From positions 1-12,643 of the forward strand of contig JAMOTU010000024.1 in assembly GCA_027062165.1 (NCBI GenBank): a DNA stretch of 12,643 nt, read 5' to 3'. The position numbers and the translations under genes are program-made. Positions 4,128-11,680 of this stretch are shown here, in pieces. Every line of letters begins with the position of its first letter. Position 1 is the stretch's first letter. The DNA comes from Candidatus Altimarinota bacterium. GTDB taxonomy: Bacteria; Patescibacteriota; Gracilibacteria; Absconditabacterales; Absconditicoccaceae. The notes below the pieces were generated by a model that saw only the letters and a list, made by a program, of their open reading frames with translations, searched no databases and was not told where the DNA came from.

Positions 4128-5306
4128 CTAATACAAAAATCCAAACAACCAAAGAGGAATTTCATCAACTCCAATTTCTATATTGTCTTTTACAACAAAT
4201 GCATTTTTGATATCTTTTATCTGTTTTTTTGTCTTGTTTTTACCTCCAATTTCAAAGGTATATTTATCATCTATTATATAATCCCCCTGTTTTGAATATC
4301 TTATTTCGTGTTCGTAAAGTTGGGATATGAAAAATGATTCTCTGATGGCTCCGATATTTTGATTTGAGCACAATATGTAAAACAGATTTGGATTGTCTAA
4401 AAGAATTTTATCAGGCTTTTGAAACAGGGAATTTCCTTTTTTATTATAATAGAGCATATGTATCAGTCTTCCTTTTGTCAGGGCATTGATGTAGTTGTAT
4501 AATGTTTTAATATTTATTCCCATCTCTTTTGAAATATTGGTTAAATTAAAATTACCGGGAGGATTTTTGCACAGCAATAAAAGCAGTTTTTTTAAAATAA
4601 AAATATTCGACGTTTCTATATTGAATAGATAGAGAAGCTCGTTTTCTATTGTTTTGTTTACAACTTCTAAGAGTTTCATATAATAGCTGTTTTCGTCACT
4701 CTCTAAGAAAAACGGATATGCTCCCGTTTTTAAATATTCTTCAAAGTGTTTAAGAGGTCTGATATTTTGTGTTATAACAGAGGCGATATTGTAATGATTA
4801 TTAACTGTATCATCTAAAGTGAATTTTGAAAATGTCTTATTTAGTTTCAATTCCAAATATTCTCTGAATGAGAGAATCGGAACATCATAAATAACCGCTC
4901 TTCTGCCTAAATCGGCAGTAGATAAAGCAATAGCGCTTGAGCCTGAAAATATAACTTTAATATCAAAGAAATCGTATATCGTTTTTAAATCTCTCTCAAA
5001 ATCCTTTTGATAATGAATCTCATCAAAAGCTATTATTTTAACTCCTCTTTTATATGCTTCTTCGGTAATTGTCAAAATTTTATCTGTTACTATTGAACTG
5101 TCAAGAGAAACATATAAAATCTCATCCCTGTTATGAGGCAAGGTTGATAGATACTGCTTGATTATAGTGGTTTTTCCAACACCTTTTGCTCCCCTAAGCC
5201 CCACCATCTTTTCATTAAAGTTTATTTTGTTAAAAATATCTCTTTTATATGGAGACGGTGGAGTTTGTAAGAATAGATTAGAGTAAAAAAATAGTTTCTC
5301 TAACAT
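4128..5306 (-). CDS. AAA ATPase of the AAA_14/DUF4143 group
   Basis: This is a 392-residue cytoplasmic ATPase. Walker A is GAKGVGKTT (residues 39-47), Walker B is IIAFDEIH (91-98, D95 and E96), and a sensor segment VIFSGSSAIAL lies at 118-128, followed by GRR and the family-typical LSFREYLEL. The C-terminal half contains a winged-helix-like region (NLTNISKEMGINIKTLYNYI) and ends in a DUF4143-type PD-(D/E)XK-like strand, TFEIGGKNK, where E and K are kept. The role of this very common family is poorly defined; links to toxin-antitoxin or defence loci are suggested by context only. AAGGAA (5311-5316) precedes the ATG at 5306. It is divergent from a small antitoxin-like gene and shares an AT-rich promoter region with it. 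The gene looks intact. Confidence 0.85.
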   Translation of the reverse strand: MLEKLFFYSNLFLQTPPSPYKRDIFNKINFNEKMVGLRGAKGVGKTTIIKQYLSTLPHNRDEILYVSLDSSIVTDKILTITEEAYKRGVKIIAFDEIHYQKDFERDLKTIYDFFDIKVIFSGSSAIALSTADLGRRAVIYDVPILSFREYLELKLNKTFSKFTLDDTVNNHYNIASVITQNIRPLKHFEEYLKTGAYPFFLESDENSYYMKLLEVVNKTIENELLYLFNIETSNIFILKKLLLLLCKNPPGNFNLTNISKEMGINIKTLYNYINALTKGRLIHMLYYNKKGNSLFQKPDKILLDNPNLFYILCSNQNIGAIRESFFISQLYEHEIRYSKQGDYIIDDKYTFEIGGKNKTKKQIKDIKNAFVVKDNIEIGVDEIPLWLFGFLY

Positions 5307-5350
5307 TGTATTCCTTTCAGTGGATAGAAAAAAACATCTTATTTTTTTGT

Positions 5351-5394
5351 ATTATACTGAAAATTATTGATTTGTTTAATAAAGTTAATATAAT
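5351..5394. promoter_or_regulatory. Divergent promoter pair between the ATPase and the small helical gene
   Basis: Plus strand: TATAAT at 5389-5394 with TTGATT (5367-5372) 16 bp upstream, driving the gene at 5434. Minus strand: ATTATA at 5351-5356, which is TATAAT when read leftward, driving the ATPase gene at 5306; its -35 is unclear. Confidence 0.55.
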
Positions 5395-5433
5395 ATTATG
5401 CAAATTATAAATTTCTATTACAAAAGGTTTCAA

Positions 5434-5682
5434 ATGAATAAAATCAAACTCGATAAATCAAAATTTTATGCCGATTATTTTTGGAGTATGAGAGACGGGA
5501 GTGAAGTCAGGGAAGATATATTTGTAAAAACTTACCTTAAAAACTACTTTACATTCAAAGACTTAATAACTCTTTACAAAATGGTTGGCAGAGAAAGACT
5601 TTTAGAATATGCAAAAGAGCTTAGTTTTGAAAAAAGAATTAGGCATTTAATTGATATTTATGAGAGCTATATAAAGAATTAA
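5434..5682 (+). CDS. Small helical protein resembling nucleotidyltransferase-associated antitoxin-like proteins
   Basis: This is an 82-residue protein. The frame is open from 5398, but the ATG at 5434 is preferred because AAAAGG (5422-5427) lies 6 bp before it. The sequence has YFWSMR near residue 15, then a charged helix (EDIFVKTYLKNY), FTFKDLITLYKMVGRERLLEYAKEL, and a basic C-terminal helix. The FW motif followed by a helix, a short linker and L-x-x-LYK-x-V/yG resembles small DUF6922-like proteins often encoded beside AbiEii-type nucleotidyltransferase toxins. No nucleotidyltransferase gene is adjacent here; the flanking genes are a divergent DUF4143 ATPase and a convergent fic gene. It may be an orphan antitoxin or a partner of one of those. 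The family call is tentative. Confidence 0.6.
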   Translation: MNKIKLDKSKFYADYFWSMRDGSEVREDIFVKTYLKNYFTFKDLITLYKMVGRERLLEYAKELSFEKRIRHLIDIYESYIKN

Positions 5683-5704
5683 AGATATTGAAGTTTTTGT
5701 AAAT

Positions 5705-5753
5705 TTATAGTGGCAACTATAAAAAATATATAAAAAGTAATAGTTACAACTAT
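5705..5753. repeat. Two near-identical palindromes between convergent genes
   Basis: Palindrome 1 is TTATAGT (5705-5711), GGCA, ACTATAA (5716-5722). Palindrome 2 is ATAGTT (5740-5745), AC, AACTAT (5748-5753). The 16-mers around them, ATAGTGGCAACTATAA and ATAGTTACAACTATAA, differ at two positions. The second overlaps the fic stop codon and, read leftward, is followed by a T-rich run, so it could be a weak terminator for fic. Near-identity of the two copies also fits a protein-binding site. Confidence 0.5.
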
Positions 5754-6715
5754 AATTTTCTATCCTTTACAACATATCTTTGCTTAGGAGAAGTCGGTTT
5801 ATCAGGAATTGTCATTTGAAGTAAATTTTTATTGATTAATCTATCTAAAATCTCTTTTAAATATTTTCTGTCCTTAATTCCTAAATATTCAGCAATTTCT
5901 TTTCTGCTTTTTGGAATTTGGCAAAATTCAATAATTTTTCTCTCTTTTTCATCTTGTGGGGTGGCTTGTGGGGTAACTTGAGGGGTATTTAGAGTATCAA
6001 GTATTATTTTTAGCATAAACTCAATAAAAGGAGTTGAGTTTCCGATTTCTGTGGATTTTTCTATTGCTGCGTAATATTCATCTTGATTTTCATAAATTAG
6101 CGATTCTATTGGTAAATATTCAAAAACATTTTTCCAATTATATAATATCAACGTTTGCCAAAATCTTCCAATCCTTCCATTTCCATCAACAAAAGGATGA
6201 ATAAATTCAAATTCATAGTGAAAAACACTGCTAACAATCAATGGGTGTAATTCCGTAACTTTTAACCACTCAAATAAATCACTCATTAATTTTGGAATAT
6301 TGATTGCTGGAGGTGCAATATGGGTTATCTCTTTTTCATTTCCGACACCTACATTTCCATTTCTATATTTTCCAGCTTCTTTTAATACATCCTGCATTAA
6401 AATTTTGTGAGCTTTTAATAAGTCTTCTTCATTTTTATAGTTAAATTTATCAATATTTTCATATAATGCAATAGCACCTTTAATTTCTGCAATTTCTCTT
6501 TGAGTTGCTAATACTCTTTTACCTTCAAGTAGTGCTGTAACCTTTTTTTCATCTGCTTCAATACCTTCAATTTTTAGTGTGCCTATAAGAGTTTTTATTT
6601 TAGATATTTTTCTTAGTTTTAAATCTTTTTTTATATTAAGAGAACCTATTTTTTCTGATATTTTACTTATTAAGTTAATTATTTTTGGTGTAATTTCAAA
6701 TGGTGGGGTATACAT
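5750..6715 (-). CDS. fic: Fic-domain AMP-transferase with C-terminal winged helix
   Basis: This 321-residue cytoplasmic enzyme probably transfers AMP from ATP to hydroxyl side chains of target proteins. The Fic motif is complete: HPFVDGNGRIGR at residues 173-184, with catalytic H173 and phosphate-binding R181 and R184. An N-terminal inhibitory motif of the (S/T)xxxE(G/N) type, TLKIEG, lies at 46-51, so this is a class II, self-inhibited Fic. A linker with three TPQ repeats (248-254) joins a winged-helix domain (about 258-316, with SRKEIAEYLGI) that may bind DNA or autoregulate. Its ATG overlaps the upstream stop by one base (TAATG at 6713-6717), with AAGGA just upstream, so it is translationally coupled to the 267-aa gene. 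No separate antitoxin is needed, since inhibition is in cis. Confidence 0.92.
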   Translation of the reverse strand: MYTPPFEITPKIINLISKISEKIGSLNIKKDLKLRKISKIKTLIGTLKIEGIEADEKKVTALLEGKRVLATQREIAEIKGAIALYENIDKFNYKNEEDLLKAHKILMQDVLKEAGKYRNGNVGVGNEKEITHIAPPAINIPKLMSDLFEWLKVTELHPLIVSSVFHYEFEFIHPFVDGNGRIGRFWQTLILYNWKNVFEYLPIESLIYENQDEYYAAIEKSTEIGNSTPFIEFMLKIILDTLNTPQVTPQATPQDEKERKIIEFCQIPKSRKEIAEYLGIKDRKYLKEILDRLINKNLLQMTIPDKPTSPKQRYVVKDRKL

Positions 6716-7518
6716 TAAGTTCCTTGTTCGGACGAAGTGGATTTTATAAATTTTTTTTCATATAATTTTTCTTTTATGAAATTATAATATTGATCTGAGT
6801 TATTAGGAGAAAGATTATATTTCTCATATTTTTCTTCAATTCTCTCATTTTTTTCCCAAAAAGATCCATCTGACATATGAAAATATATAACATTTCTGGT
6901 ATAAAAGTTTTCATTTTTAGGTTTTTTTAGATGATTTAGTTTAGGTATTTGGTTTATAAAAAAATAAATTATTATTAGAGGTAAATTTTTAGTTGCTTCA
7001 AGTAAAATTTTAAATGTTTCTTGCGAATGGAAATGTGTATCTATAACTTCAATAGCAACAAATGGGTTTTTATCTGTTAAATGAATATTTTCATAATCTC
7101 TGCCTAATATATCAAATACTGCATATTTTCCATAAATAATTCCAAATTTTGCTTCTTTTTCCCATTCGTAATTTTTAATTTTTATAATCGTTTCTTCAGT
7201 GAAATTAAAACTTTTATAGGAATTAAAACTGTGCTTTTTATATTTCTTTAAAAAATTATAAATAATATCGATTTGTTCATTATGTAATTTACTTTTTTTA
7301 CTTTTATATTCCAAAGATTTTCTAATAGGTCTTTTAACATAAAAATGAGGAGTAATTTTATGATTTCTTATACCTAATTGTAAATCTCCATCAGGTTTAT
7401 CATATAAATCTCTTTCTCTTAATTCAGCTCTTTTTTGTTTTTGAAATAATTCATTATGATTTACTTCATGCCAAATATTATTTTCATCTTGGTAAAAAGC
7501 CGTTTCATGTTTTGGCAT
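6715..7518 (-). CDS. Unrecognised 267-residue protein coupled to Fic; weak nuclease-fold resemblance
   Basis: I do not recognise a family. The N-terminus is charged (MPKHETAFYQDENN, with a KQKRAELRERD helix), followed by a basic region (about 50-100). A central segment has the look of an alpha/beta core: WEKEAKFGIIYG (119-130), YAVFDILGRD (132-141), NPFVAIEVIDTHF (151-163) and a hydrophobic strand LPLIIIYFFIN (179-189). An Asp (D136) followed by a strand ending in IEVI (E157) could be a degenerate PD-(D/E)XK site, as in CoiA-like proteins, but the lysine is not obvious. The ATG at 7518 has AAAAAGG about 6 bp upstream. It is first in a two-gene unit with fic and divergent from the Gabija-like pair. 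Confidence 0.6.
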   Translation of the reverse strand: MPKHETAFYQDENNIWHEVNHNELFQKQKRAELRERDLYDKPDGDLQLGIRNHKITPHFYVKRPIRKSLEYKSKKSKLHNEQIDIIYNFLKKYKKHSFNSYKSFNFTEETIIKIKNYEWEKEAKFGIIYGKYAVFDILGRDYENIHLTDKNPFVAIEVIDTHFHSQETFKILLEATKNLPLIIIYFFINQIPKLNHLKKPKNENFYTRNVIYFHMSDGSFWEKNERIEEKYEKYNLSPNNSDQYYNFIKEKLYEKKFIKSTSSEQGT

Positions 7519-7535
7519 TTAAAACCTTTTTATTT

Positions 7536-7545
7536 ATTATATAAT
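7536..7545. promoter_or_regulatory. Palindromic bidirectional -10 element ATTATATAAT
   Basis: The 10-mer is its own reverse complement and contains TATAAT on the plus strand (7540-7545) and on the minus strand (7541 down to 7536). It lies midway in the 58-bp gap between the 267-aa gene (ATG at 7518, minus) and the gajA-like gene (ATG at 7577, plus), so both -10 boxes share four bases. RNA polymerase could serve only one direction at a time, linking expression of the two units. Confidence 0.55.
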
Positions 7546-7576
7546 TTTTTAGGAAAAATGAAAATAGGAAATAAGT

Positions 7577-9196
7577 ATGATAATAAAAAAAATTAATATT
7601 GAAAATTTTAAATATTTTAAAGGTAAATTTACTTTAGAGTTTAATAACGGAATTAATATTTTAGTTGGAAACAATGAAACAGGTAAATCTACTATTTTAG
7701 AAGCAATTCATTTGGCTTTATCAGGTTGGTATAATGGCAAATATTTAAAAAATGATTTATCTCAGTATTTATTTAATATAGATGTATTAAATGAGTATTT
7801 TGAAAAAATAAATCAAAAAGAAAATGTGCCACTGCCATATATAAAAATTGAAGTGTTTTTAGAAAATGTAAATGCTGAGTTACAAGGCAAAAATAATTCT
7901 GATAGGATAAATAGTGAAGGGGTTGTTTATACTATTGAATTTGATGAAGACTATATGGATGAATATGAATTGTTGATACAAGAAGACACAATAACTACTC
8001 TACCTATAGAATATTATAAAATTACTTGGAAATCTTTTGCTGGAGAAAATATAACTTCAAGAAGTATTCCATTAAAATCTGTAATAATAGATTCTTCCAC
8101 TTTTAGATTTCAAAATGGTTCAGATGTATATATCTCAAGAATAATAAAAGAAAAACTTGATGAAAAACAAAAGGTTTCAATTTCTCAAACTTTTAGAAAA
8201 CTTCAGGAAACATTTAGAGAAGATAAATCTATTAAGAGTATTAATAAAGAACTCAGCGATATTAAAAATATTACTGATAAAGAAGTTGAAATTTCAGTAA
8301 ATATTGCTTCAAAAGAAGCATGGTCAACAGTATTAATGACTTATTTAAATAAAGTCCCTTTTCATCAAATAGGAAAAGGGGAACAATGTATAATAAAAAC
8401 AAATTTAGCTCTTACTCATAAAAAAAATGATAATGTAAATCTAATTTTATTGGAAGAACCAGAAAACCATCTTTCTTATGCAAAATTAAATGCTTTTATA
8501 AAAAATATAATAGACCAAAATAAAGAAAAACAGATAATTGTTTATACACACAGTAGCTTTGTAGCAAATAAGCTTGGATTAGAAAATATTATTCTTTTGC
8601 ATAATCAACAGAATATTAGATTAAATGATTTAGAAAAATATACTTATAATTTTTTTAAAAAATTACCCGGATTTGATACTTTAAGGTTTATTTTGAATAA
8701 AAAAATAATTTTAGTAGAAGGCCCTTCTGATGAGTTAATAGTACAAAAAGCCTATCTTCAAAAATATGGAAAATTACCTATTGAAGATGAAATAGATGTT
8801 TTATCTGTAAAATTGGCTTTTAAACGTTTTTTAGATATAGCTATTATGCTTAATAAAAAGGTTGCAGTAATTACCGATAATGATGGAAATTATGAAAAAA
8901 ATGTTAGAAAAAAATATCAAAATTATGAAAATTATGAATTTATTAAAATTTGCGCTGATAAAAATAATACTTTAAATACATTAGAACCTCAATTTGTGGA
9001 AGCAAATAAAAATAATTTAGAACTTTTATGTGAAGTAATAGGAATTAATTCTAAGAAGTGTAAAAATAATAATGAGATTGCAAAATACATGGAAAACAAT
9101 AAAACTGATTGGGCTTTAGCAGTTTTTGAAACAACAGAAAATTTAAATTTTCCAAGATATATTGAAGATGCCATTGAATGGTTGAATAATGAATAA
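7577..9196 (+). CDS. gajA: Gabija-like OLD-family ATPase/TOPRIM nuclease
   Basis: This 539-residue protein is predicted to be the nicking endonuclease subunit of a Gabija-type anti-phage system. Its ABC-type ATPase domain has Walker A GNNETGKST (residues 31-39), a signature-like QIGKGEQ (264-270), Walker B LILLEEPENH (289-298) and the H-loop THSS (324-327). The C-terminal TOPRIM domain has ILVEGPSDE (378-386; E381 and D385), VITDNDG (431-437; D434 and D436) and the downstream CADKNNTLNTLEPQ typical of OLD/GajA proteins. All key residues are kept. It is slightly shorter than well-known GajA proteins of nearly 580 residues. AGGAA (7566-7570) lies 6 bp before the ATG. Its last 8 bases overlap the helicase gene, so the pair is coupled. 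OLD proteins of other systems are the main alternative. Confidence 0.75.
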   Translation: MIIKKINIENFKYFKGKFTLEFNNGINILVGNNETGKSTILEAIHLALSGWYNGKYLKNDLSQYLFNIDVLNEYFEKINQKENVPLPYIKIEVFLENVNAELQGKNNSDRINSEGVVYTIEFDEDYMDEYELLIQEDTITTLPIEYYKITWKSFAGENITSRSIPLKSVIIDSSTFRFQNGSDVYISRIIKEKLDEKQKVSISQTFRKLQETFREDKSIKSINKELSDIKNITDKEVEISVNIASKEAWSTVLMTYLNKVPFHQIGKGEQCIIKTNLALTHKKNDNVNLILLEEPENHLSYAKLNAFIKNIIDQNKEKQIIVYTHSSFVANKLGLENIILLHNQQNIRLNDLEKYTYNFFKKLPGFDTLRFILNKKIILVEGPSDELIVQKAYLQKYGKLPIEDEIDVLSVKLAFKRFLDIAIMLNKKVAVITDNDGNYEKNVRKKYQNYENYEFIKICADKNNTLNTLEPQFVEANKNNLELLCEVIGINSKKCKNNNEIAKYMENNKTDWALAVFETTENLNFPRYIEDAIEWLNNE

Positions 9197-10313
9197 TAAG
9201 TTAATTATAGCGGCTGCAGGCGCTGGAAAAACTACGTATTTAATAAAGGAAGCATTAAAGGTTAAGAAAAATAAGAAAATATTAATTACTACATATACTA
9301 TTGCAAACGAAAATGAAATAAAAAATAAAATTATTGAATTAAATGGTTTTATACCATCAAATATCAAAATACTTACTTGGTTTTCTTTTTTATTAAAATA
9401 TGGAGCAAAACCTTATAAAGGTTGTTTTAACGACAAATTATATGATCAAGACATTAAAGGTGTAATTTTAGTTAATAAAAAACTAAACTTTTATATATCA
9501 AAAACAAAAATAGAATATTATTTTAATCGAGACTGGAAAATATATTCAGATAAACTATCTCCTTTTGTATATGAATGTAATGACAGAAGCAATGGTCTAG
9601 TTATTAAAAGGCTTGAAAATATATTTGATTATATTTTTATTGATGAAGTACAAGATTTAGCTGGGTATGATTTGGAAATATTGAAATTATTATTTAATTC
9701 GAAAATAAATACTATCTTAGTAGGAGATCCTCGTCAAACTGTTTATTTAACTCATTATGCAAAAAAATTTGAACAATATAAAAATGGAAAAATAATTGAG
9801 TTTATTCAAAATGAAGCTAAAAATATTTGTGAAATAGATACTGAAATATTAAATGCTTCTCATAGAAACAATCAACAAATATGTAATTTTTCTTCTCAAC
9901 TTTATCCTGAATATCCAAAAGTTAATTCTTGTAGTTGTTGTTATAGAAAAGATGTTGAACATCAAGGTGTTTTTTTAATTGAAGAGAAATATGTTGAAGA
10001 TTATATAAAATATTTTGCTCCAGTGAAACTGAGATGGAACGCTCAAAAGAAATTAGATGGTATTGTATATAATTTTGGTGAATCAAAAGGTTTAACATTT
10101 GATAGAGTTTTAATATATCCAACGAATCCAATAAAAAAATGGTTAAAAAATCAGCAATTTGATTTACAAAAAATTCAATTAAAAAATGATATTGAAGTTA
10201 AAGAAATTAAAAATTTTAAAATTATTAATAATACATTACTTGAAGCAACTGTAAGAGCAAAATTATATGTGGCAATAACAAGAGCTAAATATAGTGTGGT
10301 TTTTGTGATTTAA
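9189..10313 (+). CDS. gajB: Gabija-like compact UvrD-family helicase
   Basis: This 374-residue SF1 helicase-like protein is paired with the OLD nuclease. Motif I is AAAGAGKTT (residues 8-16), motif II IDEVQD (151-156), motif III VGDPRQTVY (178-186), motif IV-like LNASHRNNQQIC (221-232), motif V GESKGLTFDRVLIYP (297-311) and motif VI VAITRAK (361-367). It starts directly at Walker A and ends directly after motif VI, so the inserted 1B/2B domains of full UvrD and any C-terminal extension are minimal; GajB proteins are usually nearer 500 residues. A cysteine cluster, CSCC (248-251), lies between motifs IV and V. The ATG lies inside the 3' end of gajA. Its stop is 3 bp from the stop of the opposing Pycsar-like operon, with no room for an intergenic terminator. 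Confidence 0.75.
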   Translation: MNNKLIIAAAGAGKTTYLIKEALKVKKNKKILITTYTIANENEIKNKIIELNGFIPSNIKILTWFSFLLKYGAKPYKGCFNDKLYDQDIKGVILVNKKLNFYISKTKIEYYFNRDWKIYSDKLSPFVYECNDRSNGLVIKRLENIFDYIFIDEVQDLAGYDLEILKLLFNSKINTILVGDPRQTVYLTHYAKKFEQYKNGKIIEFIQNEAKNICEIDTEILNASHRNNQQICNFSSQLYPEYPKVNSCSCCYRKDVEHQGVFLIEEKYVEDYIKYFAPVKLRWNAQKKLDGIVYNFGESKGLTFDRVLIYPTNPIKKWLKNQQFDLQKIQLKNDIEVKEIKNFKIINNTLLEATVRAKLYVAITRAKYSVVFVI

Positions 10314-10316
10314 ATA

Positions 10317-10886
10317 TTAAAATAAAAACAAAATAAAATAAATACAAATTAATATTATATAAATACCTAAAAAGATTATTAACTTTTTGAAACTAGAAAC
10401 AATTGTATTTAGATTTTGAATTCTCAAATGTCTAATATATGATATTTTTAATAACTCAAATAAATATATGGATTCAAGTTGCTCAATATTATTTAATTTT
10501 TTTGAATAAAAAGTATAATCAAATATCCCGTTCTTAGGAATAGGGAAAAACACTGATTCATTTAAAGATAAATCATAATTTTTAATTTTATTTGTTGGGT
10601 TATTTTGTGGGTTAATAACTTTTGTTATAAGCATATATATAATATATAAGTTATAAATTACAATACTTATTCCAAATAAAATTAAAAAAAATAAAAAATA
10701 TTTTTGGAAAATACATATAATTTTTTTATTAATTAGAAAACGAAAAGTCATAAAAATACCAGCAATAAATGCTAAATTTACAGCTAACAAAAATCTGGCT
10801 TTAGTATCTAAATTACTAATGATAGTTTTTGTATCATTAAAAGCCTCTTTTAATAAAGTAATTTTTTCATCTTTTTTTTCAGACAT
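10317..10886 (-). CDS. pycTM: Pycsar-type membrane effector (PycTM-like)
   Basis: This 189-residue protein is predicted to sit in the inner membrane, bind a cyclic mononucleotide made by the cyclase and then damage the membrane. The ATG at 10886 is chosen over an in-frame TTG at 10910 because AAGGA lies just upstream and the ATG overlaps the cyclase stop by one base (TAATG). Signatures of the family are the N-terminal helix with NLDTKARFLLAVN (residues 25-37), two membrane segments (about 32-52 and 58-87), a cytoplasmic part with VFFPIPKNG (112-120) and an acidic helix (IYLFELLKISYIRHLRIQN), and a third membrane segment (about 167-189). The order matches PycTM/DUF5706 effectors as I know them. 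It ends 3 bp from the gajB stop. Confidence 0.8.
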   Translation of the reverse strand: MSEKKDEKITLLKEAFNDTKTIISNLDTKARFLLAVNLAFIAGIFMTFRFLINKKIICIFQKYFLFFLILFGISIVIYNLYIIYMLITKVINPQNNPTNKIKNYDLSLNESVFFPIPKNGIFDYTFYSKKLNNIEQLESIYLFELLKISYIRHLRIQNLNTIVSSFKKLIIFLGIYIILICIYFILFLF

Positions 10887-11680
10887 TAGTTTTCCTTTAT
10901 TATATTCCAAACTTCATTTAAATATTCTTCTCCATGTTTCTCACACCAATTATTTTCAATATATTTGTATTTCATACCTCTTCCATTTTTTAAATGCTTC
11001 TCTTTCCAAAGTAGTTCTTTATCTCCATTAGGACAACCACAAGAATATATTAAATATTCTTCAAATTTTGGATTTGACAAAGAATCATAAATTTCTAAAC
11101 TTATTCCAATTTTACTGGTATTTGAATAAATTTCTTTAACATCTTTTGAGATTAATGCAGCATTATTTATAGTATCTCCAGCCCATACAAAAAAAGAATA
11201 ATTTCTAGAACCTACTTTTTTGACTAATAAATCTCCTTTTGCAATTCCTATACCAATGGAATAATTAATTTTATAGTTTCTTTCAAAATTATTTTTAAGA
11301 TATTTTTCCTGAAATGTTTTATAAGTTTCAGCCGCTAAAAAAGCTTTAACTTCAGCATATTGCCCTTGAAATAAAGCAATTCCTCCATCCCCTTTTATAT
11401 CAATAAACTTAACATCAAATAATTTACAAATTTTAGAAAATGGATATCCTATTGATTCTAAAAATTTGGCATAAACTCTTTTTATTTTTTCATTGGAAAT
11501 AATAGTGGAATTTTTTAAGTCAGCAAAAATTGCTACTACATTTTCTACTTTATTCCATTCAGCTTTTTCTATTTTAGCATTTTTTATAGCATTTTCTATA
11601 CAATCATAATCTTCGATTTTTATTTCTAATAATTCTTCTAATTTTTTGGAAATATTATTTAAATTTTCCCATAATTCCAT
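10886..11680 (-). CDS. pycC: Pycsar-type nucleotide cyclase (PycC-like)
   Basis: This 264-residue class III cyclase-like protein probably makes a cyclic pyrimidine nucleotide (cCMP or cUMP) as an infection signal. Metal-binding aspartates are D54 in IFADLKNST and D98 in IKGDGGIALF. The dimer-face helix motif VWAGDTINNAAL (165-176) keeps the transition-state Asn (N172), but the usual Arg position is L176. The C-terminal extension has SCGCPNG (213-219) and WCEKHGEEY (245-253), a possible zinc-binding or family-specific module that I associate with PycC proteins. Its ATG overlaps the stop of the upstream gene by one base, with AAGG (11690-11693) 9 bp before it. The downstream effector gene also overlaps by one base. 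The substrate cannot be read from sequence with certainty. Confidence 0.78.
   Translation of the reverse strand: MELWENLNNISKKLEELLEIKIEDYDCIENAIKNAKIEKAEWNKVENVVAIFADLKNSTIISNEKIKRVYAKFLESIGYPFSKICKLFDVKFIDIKGDGGIALFQGQYAEVKAFLAAETYKTFQEKYLKNNFERNYKINYSIGIGIAKGDLLVKKVGSRNYSFFVWAGDTINNAALISKDVKEIYSNTSKIGISLEIYDSLSNPKFEEYLIYSCGCPNGDKELLWKEKHLKNGRGMKYKYIENNWCEKHGEEYLNEVWNIIKEN

Noticed and set aside
8989..9367. Two minus-strand frames over the gajA/gajB junction
   Set aside because: They are antisense to well-supported, motif-bearing genes; their hydrophobic products come from AT-rich reverse codons.
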